A DNA stretch of 64,000 bases from assembly GCA_948146395.1 (NCBI GenBank), contig OX411556.1:30021056-30085055 (forward strand), written 5' to 3'. The position numbers and the translations under genes are program-made. The notes under the pieces are model-generated. The model had not been told where the DNA came from and did no database searches. It saw only the letters and a program-made list of their open reading frames with translations. This stretch comes from Fragum whitleyi (taxonomy: Eukaryota > Mollusca > Bivalvia > Cardiida > Cardiidae). Positions 48,401 through 57,221 of the stretch are shown in pieces; position 1 is the first letter of the stretch, and the number at the start of each line of letters is the position of its first letter.

Positions 48401-50367
48401 TTTCTAGTTTCATAAAAGGGAAAAGAGGTGGTATAGACAAAGATCAGACTGCACATATGTGTAGGCTGATGTTCGTCTATAGCTCCTGTCAAGGCAGGAA
48501 TATTCCGGGTTCAGCATGACAAGGGTTAATTTTGTGAGCCCTAATATTAAAAAGGACCATCTGGGTAGTGTGTAAAGTGTCGAACCAAATCAGACTTGGT
48601 ATTTTTGTAGACTGACCCTCGACACTTTTTATAATTCACATATTTTCTGAATCTAGAATGATCATTCACTTTCTTGTATTATTATTTTTCAAAATCCTCC
48701 TTCTAGTTGACCTTTAGTGGACCCAATACTTTTTCCAAATATCTTTTTTATGGTGTTCTGGGAAGGTCCTTTTTTCAAGAGATGGGTCAGAATTGTAAAA
48801 TATTTATACATTATATGTAATTCTAAAACTGTTAGTTAATCAAATCATCAATTGACTGATCAAATAAATACTGGTATCAAATAGGTATAAAATCATTTTC
48901 TGCGCTTGCATAAAATCATCAGTGATATTTCCAGAGGGGCCTCAGTGAAATCCTGTCCAGCCTTATTTTTTCATTTTCATGTTGATTTGAAATTCAATCA
49001 AATTGTGTAAAATTAGGAAAACAGCCCTTCCCCCTCCTTATTTGTATCAATTCATTCCTCGATACAGGAACCCTGGTTACCAGCGGCTGTAATGGCAAAT
49101 CACATTTAAACTCTTTCCTGTACCTTTCCAGAGTGTTACATCTTTATAGTTTTTAGCCTCACTGGCAGAGGGCCACTGGGGCTATCTTCATGGCTCTGTG
49201 TCCCATCCGTGCATCCCGTTGTTAACTTTTTCTTTATTATCTTATCTACACAAACTTCTTGATGGATTTTAATCAAACTTCACATGAATAATCCTTGAGT
49301 GCCCCTCTTTCAAAGTTGTTCAATGATTTTCAATCCAATAAAAACAAGGCTTTAATGGATGTGGCTTATTTCCATATATGGTAATATGTGACTTTTCTCA
49401 GAATTCAATCGAATTTCACTGGAATGTACCTTTGGTGACTCATAATCAGACCATATAAAATTTTTGTGATTGGATGAAAAATATGTATTTTAACAGGGGG
49501 AGGTCAATTTTCTATTATTATTCATTGGTCTTGAATTTTTCCTAGCAGAAATATTTTAGCATGTGACACTTAAAAACACTTATTTAGTTGAAATAACAAT
49601 CATTCCTTAACTTAAATTCTCGTCTAATCATATACAAAGATTTAGACATTCGGAGCAAATCAGCTGCTCAAGCAGCTCTAGTATTTTTACACAAAATATT
49701 GCCAAGAAGGACAAATTGTTCCAAACAAGAAATTTCTCCCTTTTCCCTTAATTTTGTCAAGAACATTTGAAAGTTTCATTTCAAAATTCAATTTGGCAAA
49801 ATTTTTAAAAAGTGTGAAAAGGTTAATATATTAGGATTATAGAGGTTACTGTGGCGTTAGGAGTAGCTAGTGATCTATTCAAAGGCGTAACTACCATTAC
49901 GCAAGTGAGTAATAGAAATAAATTCTCTTTCTAAAGATGTTGTAGATGTATGATCATAACATTGAAACTACAGATAATTCAAGCTGCAGTTACAAAAAAA
50001 TGAATGTTTGTATTATTCACTAACATTCAACATGTATTTCCTCTTTTGTCAGATTAATTTTTAACCCTTTATTGCCATTACATTATGTAGACCCATATTT
50101 AGATTATTATCTGTGATTTCTTTGTATGTCACACTTAATAAAGGTTTAATGCTGGGACACCATTCCTTTTCAGGAAACAACTGTCTTTATGTCCATGCTG
50201 GGTTGAAAGCAGTCATACCAGAAATGGGATGTAGGCTGAATAGACGTCAACAGTGTTATTGTCATGAAACATCCAATATCTTCTTTGATAGACCAACCCT
50301 TCAACCATACTGCCTGCCAGCACTGCCTTTCTTTAGGCTGCCACAGTGCAAGATGACCAGAGTGTAG
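45431..50367 (+). CDS. Small secreted single-VWC-domain protein (3 exons joined)
   Basis: Exons 45431-45496, 47962-48139 and 50174-50367 join in frame (phases 0 and 1) to 438 nt, 145 residues plus stop. Residues 1-20 or so form a signal peptide (hydrophobic AAVVMVL, small residues before a GNA cleavage-like site). Exon 2 encodes one von Willebrand factor C domain with ten cysteines, including CDQCSC and the CCPVC ending. Exon 3 adds a C-terminal segment with six further cysteines (one CYC pair) and no recognised domain. The product should be secreted. VWC domains often bind BMP/TGF-beta ligands or matrix, but no function can be assigned here. Start and stop are firm if the first exon is right. 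Confidence 0.8.
45520..45765. mobile_element. TTAA MITE family 2, 23 bp after the VWC exon 1 donor
   Basis: TTAA + cccttgtcatgctgaat left; 'gttcagcatggcaaagg' + TTAA right; internal 'cacatatgtgcag'. Confidence 0.82.
45890..46045 (+). mobile_element. SINE 3' fragment
   Basis: 'gggttagcagattgaggctaggaaa', 'aggtgctccaacagcc' and 'cttaaaaccccattca' as in the other SINE tails. Confidence 0.6.
46162..46391 (-). mobile_element. TTAA MITE family 1, copy 3
   Basis: TTAA + ccctttcctgtattac left; ggattaaatagcaaaggg + TTAA right; hairpin gaagaaattgcttgtcagaa. Confidence 0.85.
46858..47745. repeat. Long dispersed repeat, copy 1 (shared with 54275-54960)
   Basis: It opens with a foldback (gagtgtctttttcactg ... 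cagtgaaaaagacactc). It shares 'ggtcttcgtcgact.gctgtaaac', 'ggggaacgaggg' and 'tattgcattttatacagaaa' with the second copy. A TATGCCCCC element is nested at 47218-47391. Confidence 0.65.
47218..47391 (+). mobile_element. TATGCCCCC element, short copy
   Basis: Head tatgcccccgatagggaggcata; long CCGT microsatellite at 47249-47308; 'actttaacattggccataac'; tail 'gggggcattgtcatcttac'. Confidence 0.75.
47801..47910 (+). pseudogene. Decayed duplicate of the VWC exon
   Basis: It aligns base for base in long stretches with 47962-48070: gagatgtgtttgtg, tatcaggc, 'gatcagtg', 'tttggcgtgac' and 'gcactcatac'. Small indels and stops destroy the frame and the first conserved Cys cluster is lost. It lies just 52 bp upstream of the intact exon. 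Confidence 0.75.
47962..48139 (+). CDS. VWC gene exon 2 (VWC domain)
   Basis: Acceptor ttctttaaag. It encodes ETCLWHGVEYQAGESVTGD, PCDQCSCTQFGVMC, ALIHCPRTMCVDEYIPEG and KCCPVCPH, a complete VWC domain with ten Cys. The donor is CATG/gtttgt, phase 1; the next in-frame codons reach a stop within a few residues. Confidence 0.88.
48147..48365 (-). mobile_element. TTAA MITE family 1, copy 4, 7 bp after the VWC exon 2 donor
   Basis: TTAA at 48147-48150 followed by ccctttcctgttttac; hairpin gaagaaattgctt..aagcaatttcttc. The right end is truncated and passes into a MITE family 2 fragment at about 48368. Confidence 0.82.
48368..48529. mobile_element. TTAA MITE family 2, partial copy
   Basis: The right half only: 'cagactgcacatatgtgtag', 'gttcagcatgacaaggg' and TTAA. 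Confidence 0.7.
48540..48795. mobile_element. 'gggaccatctggg' MITE, copy 1
   Basis: 'aaggaccatctgggtagtg', 'ctgaatctagaatgatca' and 'gaaggtccttttt...gggtca' as in 53185-53421 and 59466-59701. Confidence 0.6.
49147..49545 (+). repeat. Hairpin-headed repeat, agcc(t)cactggc type
   Basis: Head 'ttttagcctcactggcagag..ccactggggct', 'tcccatccgtgcatcc', then units with 'aatcaaacttcac..gaataatcc' as in 16451. Confidence 0.6.
49881..50045. mobile_element. 'aggcgtaact' MITE, truncated copy 2
   Basis: 'aaggcgtaactaccattacg', 'gatcataacattgaaactaca' and 'ttattcac' match 56177-56350. Confidence 0.65.
50061..50149. mobile_element. 89-bp TTAA MITE, 24 bp before VWC exon 3
   Basis: TTAA + ccctttatt at the left and aataaaggt + TTAA at the right, inverted. 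Only 24 bp remain between it and the exon 3 start. Confidence 0.6.
50174..50367 (+). CDS. VWC gene exon 3 with stop
   Basis: Acceptor attccttttcag. It encodes NNCLYVHAGLKAVIPEMGC, RLNRRQQCYCHETSN and IFFDRPTLQPYC...PQCKMTRV before TAG. Six Cys, no recognised domain. Phase 1 fits exon 2. Confidence 0.82.
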
Positions 50368-50535
50368 ACTTAAATTCATGATGGCCATTGTGTAGACATC
50401 AAATGCATGTTAGGAGTGTTTACTTTGTCTAAGGACATTAGACTTCATCTAAGCAAAGCCAATCATACAGATGACATCATCACATTGCAGTACTATTTAT
50501 TATCAAAATGACATGTTTTATGAGGTCGTAATGAT

Positions 50536-50604
50536 GGCTCGGCGTGAAACAGTTGTAACTCCCTATATGAATATAGGGAGTTACAACTGCTTCACGCTGA
50601 GATG
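50536..50604. mobile_element. Palindromic MITE ('gaaacagttgtaact'), copy 1
   Basis: 'ggcgtgaaacagttgtaact' pairs with 'agttacaactgcttcacgc'. A second copy is at 55781-55852. Confidence 0.75.
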
Positions 50605-50614
50605 TTCACATTTT

Positions 50615-50860
50615 TATGCCCCCACATTGATAAGAGTAGGGCACATTGTTTTAACATTTTCCCTTAGTCTGTCCTTCAGTCTGTCGGTCTATCTGTAAAA
50701 CTTGACTTAAAAACTTTACATTGCAAATTACTTCAAGCCTATTCAATATACCGTTATAGTATTCATATTTGGCATGATGATAGAGCATAATGATACATAT
50801 CTGCTGGTACCAAAGTGAAGGTCATGTGACAAGGTCAAGGTCATCTTCTATGCATAATTG
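50615..50860 (+). mobile_element. TATGCCCCC element, copy 3
   Basis: Head tatgcccccacattg..agggcaca, 'gtctgtcc', 'tgctggtaccaaagtgaagg' and 'caaggtcaaggtcatc'. Confidence 0.7.
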
Positions 50861-51016
50861 TAGGTATAGGAGTTGGCGAGATAACAAACGTTAACCTTGG
50901 CCATATATCAGCTATTCTTCAAGATAAATGCTTGAAATTTGGCATGTCTTTTATCCACCATTAGAGCAACCTTTACAATCAAAGGAGATAACTTAAAATG
51001 TATATTTTGTCAGAAT

Positions 51017-51160
51017 TATGCTCCCCAAAAAATTTTCAGGGGGAGCATATATTGTTGCTGGCTTGTGAGCATGTCCGTCTGTCTGTCCAATGTAATATCT
51101 CAGAAACTCCTGGGCCTATTCGGATGAAACTTCATAAATAATCTTCCTAGAAAATTTCGA
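51017..51160 (+). repeat. Hairpin-headed repeat, ATGCTCCCC type
   Basis: 'atgctccccaaaaaa' folds on 'cagggggagcat', followed by 'gtccgtctgtctgtcc' and 'aaactcctgggcctattc'. Confidence 0.65.
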
Positions 51161-51223
51161 AAACAACTGCTCTTATTTGTCTCAATTCAAGACTACAAAA
51201 ATTAGGTTTTTGCCAATTTATTT

Positions 51224-51450
51224 GGCTCGTTGGCCGAGTGGTTAGCGCATTCGACTTGTAACCTGGTGGTTGCGGGTTCAAGCCCCACCAGAAGTGAGTA
51301 GTGTATTTGGGCAGGACACTTTACAGACAATGCCCCAGGCCACCCAGCTGTAAAAGTGGGTACCATTGGTTAGAATCTATTGCCTTTCCCTCTAGGTGCA
51401 GGATAAATCAGGAATGAGTTAGGACCATGATGGAAATAAGAGTCATTCAA
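51224..51450 (+). mobile_element. tRNA-derived SINE with classic A and B boxes
   Basis: The head contains tggccgagtgg (A-box) and ggttcaagccc (B-box), about 70 nt, Ser-like in feel. The body carries 'ggacactttaca', 'ccacccagctgtaaa' and 'gtgggtacc', a motif of many animal SINE bodies. Confidence 0.75.
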
Positions 51451-52265
51451 CCCTTTATAGTGTGATCCTCTGAAAAAAAAATCTCCTAGTCTTAAGGTCA
51501 GAATTTATGAAATTTCATATTTGAGTAGCAAATCTGATCCTCTTGACTTTAATTTTTAGGTTTAAATAACATGTCATGGGAAAAGGGGCCTTAATGTTAT
51601 TAGCTTTACGTAAGCTCTCTTTGTGTCCTGCAACAACTCATATTGGCCATAACCTATGATTGGTTACAGATATGGGCTTCATATTTCATATGTGAATTGC
51701 TTGTAGCGAACCCTTTGTGTTAGTACTAAGTTCAGGGTCATCAGTCAAGGTCAGAATTTGGAAATTGAAACTTTAAAACTGGCCATAATTTTGCAATGGT
51801 AAGTGGTATAGCCTTCATATTTCAAATGTTTATTACTTGTGACAAGACCTTTTATTAGATAGCAAAGGCAAGGATCTTGCCCAATGTCAAGGTCAAATTA
51901 TGAAGGTCTTTTCTATCATAAAAACTCAAGTTGGCCAACTTTTAATTGGAATGAGATAGGATCTTCATATTTCACATATGCTTTGCTTGTGATAAGACCT
52001 TTCTGTTGGGACCTAGTCCTAGGTCATCAGTCAAGGTCAAGGTCTTTCTGTAGACATCTAAAACAAAGTTTTTGGTCAAGGTGAAATTGTCAAGGTCTAT
52101 AGTTTCCATCATAAAATCTCGTAAGTTGACCATAACTTTTAATTGGAATGAGATTTAATCTTCGTATTTCACATGTTTATTATTTGTGAAAGATCTCTTT
52201 GTTGCTACCAAGTTCAAGTTGCTACCTTCAGCATATGCTATTATTACCTACATACAAAAGATGTC
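51451..52265. other. Repeat-like non-coding stretch
   Basis: Units with 'ggccataac', 'cttcatatttca', 'tgcttgtga.aagacctt' and 'tcaaggtcaaggtc' recur about every 120-160 bp (51640-52200). No gene. Confidence 0.5.
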
Positions 52266-52521
52266 TGGTAGCATTACGGATTGTCAATCTAGAGGTCCCA
52301 GGTTCAATCCCCGACAGTGGCACTTACTTTTCTGACTATTTTTCTCTAACCAATGGGTTGATAATCGTAGACCTATGTGAGATAGCAGCTGGAGGCTAGG
52401 AAAGGATGCGGTGGTTGTACTGGTGAGAGAAATACCAGGAATCCATTGTTAGGTGCTCCAGCAGCCGCGATTTAACTGAAGAAATATTGAAAGTTTGATT
52501 CATTCAATCAATCAATTAACA
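52266..52521 (+). mobile_element. tRNA-derived SINE, 5'-truncated head
   Basis: B-box ggttcaatccccgacag, body 'ttgataatcgtagacctatg' and end '(tcaa)n'. aagatgtc flanks it at about 52258 and 52523, a likely target duplication. Confidence 0.75.
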
Positions 52522-52703
52522 GAAGATGTCATGGTTAATTGTTTTAAATAAATTTTGACTTGATTCAAAGCATACTTCATTATAAAGCACTTATTTGGGC
52601 AGCATAAATCCGTCATTGATAATTCTTGGTTAAATTAGATTGATTTCACTATAAAGGACCTGCAGTCAAGCATGGCATCTGTTTGCTGTGAAACAAAGAA
52701 ATG

Positions 52704-52840
52704 AAAGAATTGTTTGTTTTTTGTGAGAGACTTATAAATCATTTTTGAACAACAAAAGCTATGTTTTCAAATAAAGTTTTTGTTGTTTTCTCACTGTAAA
52801 GTACATATTGATTGATCTGTCTCATAAATATATAATTTTC
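52704..52840. mobile_element. 'aacaacaaaagctat' MITE, copy 3 (diverged)
   Basis: 'tgaacaacaaaagctatgtt' against 'aaagtttttgttgttttctc'; outer 'gaattgtttg' / 'aatatataattttcc'. Confidence 0.6.
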
Positions 52841-53184
52841 CTCCCTTTATTTAGTCTTCTTGAAATAAGTAGAGTTATACAATAGTTAAGTTTTGCTAGA
52901 GGTTAACAGAATACATATTTGTCTTGAAATTTATTTTAATGTAAAAACATAAGTAATCTACATCTATGAATTTACAAACAAATGCTGTCTAACACATTTA
53001 CATGATTTAAAAGATGATAAATTTGAAATGTAAAGAATGAAAAGTAGCAGGGATTGGGATAGTCTTCTGGGTATAAAAACTATTTTGATGGGTTAGAAAA
53101 AAAAAATAAATAAATTGTAAGTGCTTTATAATTTATAGGCTCTTTCAAACTTTTGCACTGACCCCTCAAATTGTCAGAAAAAAA

Positions 53185-53421
53185 GTGACCCGGCATGCAA
53201 ATAATAACCATCTGGGTAGTGCGTAAAGTGTCGACCCTGGACTGACTAGGATCAAAACTTTTCATAATGTGCTTATTTTCTGAATCTAGAATGATCAATT
53301 TACCTTCCAGTGAAAGAAATTTTGAAATGCGACCTCTGGCTGGCCTGTTCTAGAACCAATCTCCTTTTCAAACATTTATTTTACAAAGCCCCAAATGGTC
53401 CCTTTCCGCGTGAGGGGTCAC
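53185..53421. mobile_element. 'gtgaccc...gggtcac' MITE, copy 2
   Basis: Ends gtgacccggcatgc and gcgtgaggggtcac. A ~50-bp direct duplication ('ttataggc...ctgacccctca') lies on both outer sides (53131-53181 and 53440-53489). Confidence 0.65.
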
Positions 53422-53489
53422 AAATGTAAGTGCCTAAACATTTATAGGCACCTTCGCACTTTTTCACTGACCCCTCAATTTGTTAGAAA

Positions 53490-54044
53490 AGAAGAAATTA
53501 TTCATTACAATTAATCAGTTTTTCCTTTTGCAAAAATACTTTCCGAAGCTATCATTTGAGTATACAAAATATGGGATTGTACTGAATTAAGATAAAATGA
53601 ATTTAATGATGTATTTCAACTATCTTGTTAATAGTTTTATTATGCTATGTATATATCGTCATAAAAATGCTGTGAAAATTCTTAATATTTTGTTGTTAAA
53701 ATAAGTTAAGTTAAATTAAGCTGAGTCAATTTTGGACGGAAGGCAATGGCGAACATCTTTCTTCATAGAGTTTGGTTGGTCAAATGGGTATCCTCTGATG
53801 ACATCATTGAAATCCTTAATGCGGCCCTTAAATCCACCAATTGGGGTACCCTAAAATACAGAACATACACATACTTTTATAAATTATTTTTCTTACCGAA
53901 AAAAGTAATATTTAGTTTTATATCAATCCCAAACAGACGACAAACTATGAGTACTGCTCTAAATTTGAAGATGTTGCAGACAACAAGAATGATTAATTTG
54001 GCACCACTTTCTTCTTTCTTCATAATCTTTTTACAGATCCTTTT
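53490..54044. other. Unassigned intergenic stretch
   Basis: An open frame at 53746-54048 has no recognisable domain and ends in a MITE; not called as a gene. Confidence 0.5.
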
Positions 54045-54274
54045 TTAACCCTTTCCTGTTTTAAAAAAATTTGGACCTGTCCAAATTCAAAGGTTTTACA
54101 GGCGAAAATTTAAAGTGGATTTAATTCGAAAAATAATCATTCAGTGGGGTAGAAAATAGTGTGGAAAAAGAAAAAATTGCTTGTCAGAAGCAATTTCTTC
54201 TTTTTTTCACAATGTTTTCTCTTTCATAAAACCACAGCCACGTAAAAAGCAGGGATTAAACAGCAAGGGGTTAA
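54045..54274 (-). mobile_element. TTAA MITE family 1, copy 5
   Basis: TTAA + ccctttcctgttttaaa left; gggattaaacagcaagggg + TTAA right. Confidence 0.85.
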
Positions 54275-54960
54275 GAGGTGTAGAGTACATGTAACATAGC
54301 CATGCAGTAAAGTTCAAAGACACAACGCTTTACACTCCAATAAATCAGAGAAAAAATACACTCGGCCCTAATAATGGCAATCCTTTAGATCTAAGAAATA
54401 ATGAATATCCTACAAAATAATAAAAAGGTTCAAGTCTTCTTTCTGTGCGTAAGTATTAAACGTGTATCGTCATCTCGCTTTCAACGTAAGATGGCATAAA
54501 GTTTTACAAATGGGACTCAAATAGTCGACAACTTTGACATTCCTAGACGTATTAAAGAACAGAAAATTATTTCTGACTGGTTTTGCTCAATTTAAAAACG
54601 AATTCGGCGTGATCGATCGAAGTTGAGAGGGTTGCTTGGTGGTCTTCGTCGACTCGCTGTAAACGGCGGCCCGGAATCCGAATTGTTTGCTTGTAATAAA
54701 AAAAATGCAAATAGTTCAATTCTTAATCGATAAATAGCGATTAAAGGTTATGAAAGGGGAACGAGGGATTTTTGAGTTCCTATTTCATTGGACTTGCAGA
54801 TTGATGGTCCGGGGGGGGGGGGGGGTCCCCGAAATACCTATTGCATTTTATACAGAAATAAAATGCAAGGGATTTCCCTACGTGATAGGATTTCACACAA
54901 TCAAACTTCTTGATTATATTAGATTGCAATTATTGTCGGATGAAAGTTGGCAAAGCCCTT
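54275..54960. repeat. Long dispersed repeat, copy 2
   Basis: Shares the landmarks of 46858-47745 without the nested element. A poly-G run sits at 54810-54824. Confidence 0.6.
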
Positions 54961-55059
54961 GCGTGGAGCTTACTATCCCAGGATTGACAGCTAAATGCAT
55001 TACCCACAGAGCTACCCGAGCTCGGCTGGATGTGTGTGTGTGTGTGTGTGTGTGTTTCC

Positions 55060-55348
55060 GCTTATTTATCGTCGTTACCGTAGCGCATGCCCATATGAGC
55101 GACGTCCCAAGAAGACGTTTAGTTGTTACGGGGGAATGGTGCAAGGATACATGACGAAACTATTGCTGAGATCCGCCTTTGTTATTTAACGTGCTCGGTG
55201 TAAAGCACCGTCTCGCATGACCTCGGTTTAATGGCTCAGCCGATAGACAATTATTTTTTGTTAGTGTGCCAGCCCGAGAATCGAACTCACGCGGTCGAAC
55301 ATCAATGGTTTTGAAGTCTGGTGCTTTACCAACTGAGCTTATCGGGCT
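55060..55348 (-). mobile_element. tRNA-derived SINE (minus strand)
   Basis: On the minus strand 55348-55271 gives a tRNA-like head: 7-bp acceptor stem agcccga / tcgggct, D-arm gctcagttggtaaagc, and 'gagttcgattctc' in the T-arm. The anticodon stem does not pair and there are extra bases, so it is not a working tRNA. The body to 55060 recurs at 29135. (TG)n at 55032-55055 adjoins. Confidence 0.7.
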
Positions 55349-55629
55349 GACCCGGCTGGATTAAATGTTGAACTATATCATGTTGAAAAATCGGTACATG
55401 GCAGTTACAATTGGTGTGAATTTGTAAATCTAAAATCGCATTGCTTCCGAATGGAAAATAAAGCACTTTGCAAAAAGGAACAAACACTTGTCTTTTCCTA
55501 GAAAACATGATACCACCATAATTGAAATGTTGGGATCGCTTACTTTTATGAACATAGATGAGACCTACACCCCAGTCCTGATGAGGATTGTCGCCCAATA
55601 TGACAGGTTTAGAGGCGTAGACGCCTACA

Positions 55630-56062
55630 TAGTGATGGGCGGATTAATCGATTATAATCGATAATCAGTAAGTTTGGGCTTCCGATAGTGCTAATCGAGT
55701 AAGAAATTTCACAATCGATTTATCGGGTCCTAACACAATGAAAGCCATTATATTTTGTTTACGGAACTGACATCATATTGATGGCTCGGCATGAAACAGT
55801 TGTAACTGCCTATATGTTATAGTCAGTTACAACTGTTTCATGCTGAGCCATGGAGTTTATAAGAAAAATCTGCCGGATGAGTCTTTAGGTCATGAGTTTT
55901 AACTGAACTTTCACATTCTATTCTTCAAAGGAATGATACTGGCCTCTGGCCTTTCTGTAATAATATCTAAGAAAACGATTGTACTATCGATCGGTAGTTG
56001 ATTTACTCTTCCAACTAAAAACCGATTATCGGTTGTGATTGGAAACCGATTGCCCAAGGCTA
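55630..56062. mobile_element. 433-bp hAT-like element with perfect 8-bp duplication
   Basis: Ends tagtgatgggc and gcccaaggcta are inverted; cgcctaca flanks both sides (55622-55629 and 56063-56070). It carries 'aatcgattataatcgataatc' near the left and 'accgattatcggtt' near the right. A palindromic MITE (55781-55852) is nested inside. Confidence 0.85.
55781..55852. mobile_element. Palindromic MITE ('gaaacagttgtaact'), copy 2
   Basis: atggctcggcatgaaacagt mirrored by actgtttcatgctgagccat. Confidence 0.8.
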
Positions 56063-56176
56063 CGCCTACACTTCTACGATTGTCTATCGCTTATTGTACA
56101 CCGTCCGCTCTCAGGCCGATGACGTCATATATGAAGTATTTTTGATAACATTACTAGCCTGAAAACAAGACAAACC

Positions 56177-56450
56177 AAGGGCGAAATTACGCAATTTACG
56201 TAAGTGTGTAAAAGAAATACTAATCTCTTGAAAAATGTCGTAGATGAATGATCATAACATAGAAACTACAGCTTATTCAAGCTGTAGTTTCAATGTTTTG
56301 ATTATTCACCAAACGCGCAAATCATAGGAAAAAGAACGGACGGAGGGCATTCATCTTTTGTAACAGTCCACATATCGCCTTTATACAATATATTCTATGT
56401 TGGTCGCCTTCTGAGTGCGTATAAATTTCCAAGTCCTAGTTACGCCTATG
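56177..56450. mobile_element. 'aggcgtaact' MITE, copy 3, with 6-bp duplication
   Basis: caaacc flanks both sides (56171-56176 and 56451-56456); ends aagggcgaaattacg and agttacgcctatg; central hairpin actacagcttattcaagctgtagt. It lies between two laminin-G exon copies. Confidence 0.8.
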
Positions 56451-56970
56451 CAAACCTACCCCTCTGTCCTCCTGATGAGGATCGCCGCCCAGGATAACGG
56501 GCTTAAAGATGTGAACGCCCACACGACTACAGTTGTCTATCGCTTATTGTACACCATCCGCCCTCAAGCCGGTGATGTCATATATGAAGTATTTTTGATA
56601 ACTATGCCGAAAACATGACAAACCTACCCCTCTGTCCTCCTGATGAGGATCTCCGCCCAGGATAACGGGCTTAAAGATGTGAACGCCCACACGACTACGA
56701 TTGTCTATCGCTTATTGTACACAATACGCCCTCAAGTCGGTGATACCATATATTAAGTATTTTTGATAACATTTCTATCCCGAAAACATGACAAACCTAT
56801 CCCTCAGTTCTCCTGATGAGGATCGCCCTGGATAACGGGTTTAAAGATGTGAACGCCCACACGTGTACGATTGTCTATCGCTTATTGTACACCATACGCC
56901 CTCAAACCGGTGATACCATATATGAAGTATCTTCAATAAAATTACTATCCCGAAAACATGACAAACCTAC
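56451..56970 (-). pseudogene. Three tandem partial copies of a laminin-G exon (~170-bp unit)
   Basis: Units begin with 'aaacctacccctc' at about 56452, 56620 and 56793, directly before the intact exon at 56971. Each unit carries the 3' part of the exon (VGVHIFKPVILGGD-like), its donor gtaggt and about 45 bp of intron. None has the acceptor or first ~25 codons. At the position where the exon reads Gln, the copies read TAA. Confidence 0.85.
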
Positions 56971-57153
56971 CCCTCTGTCCTCCTGATGGGGATCTCCGCC
57001 CAGGATAACGGGTTTAAAGATGTGAACGCCCACACGTCGACGGTTATCAACAGCTTGTTGCTCACCGTCAACCCTCAGTCCAGTCTGCTCAACCTGCTCA
57101 GTGAAGCCGTAACGATCCACTATAGACATTTCTATATTTCGGTAGAAATCGAC
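56971..57153 (-). CDS. Laminin-G gene exon (third in window)
   Basis: Acceptor ccctccttcccag on the minus strand. It encodes VDFYRNIEMSIVDRYGFTEQ, VEQTGLRVDGEQQAVDNRRR and VGVHIFKPVILGGDPHQEDR, 61 codons, phase 0 at both ends, donor gtaggt. It continues NDGKWHT of the previous exon. Confidence 0.8.
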
Positions 57154-57190
57154 CTGGGAAGGAGGGAAAGAATTAGAAAGTATGTGTGCC

Positions 57191-57221
<31 letters not shown>

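Larger units (their letters stand above)
55560..56170 (-). pseudogene. Decayed laminin-G exon copy, split by a hAT-like insertion
   Basis: 55560-55629 and 56063-56165 together match the repeated unit of 56450-56970. The first part retains a KPVILGD-like reading and the second the 'gattgtctatcgcttattgtac' region with an in-frame stop. The two halves are separated exactly by the element at 55630-56062. Confidence 0.75.

Noticed and set aside
53746..54048. 100-codon open frame on the + strand
   Set aside because: No recognisable motif, no splice context, and its end coincides with a TTAA MITE.
55271..55348. Possible tRNA gene on the minus strand
   Set aside because: The acceptor stem pairs perfectly, but the anticodon stem does not and the spacing is wrong; the flanking body recurs at 29135, so it is a SINE head.
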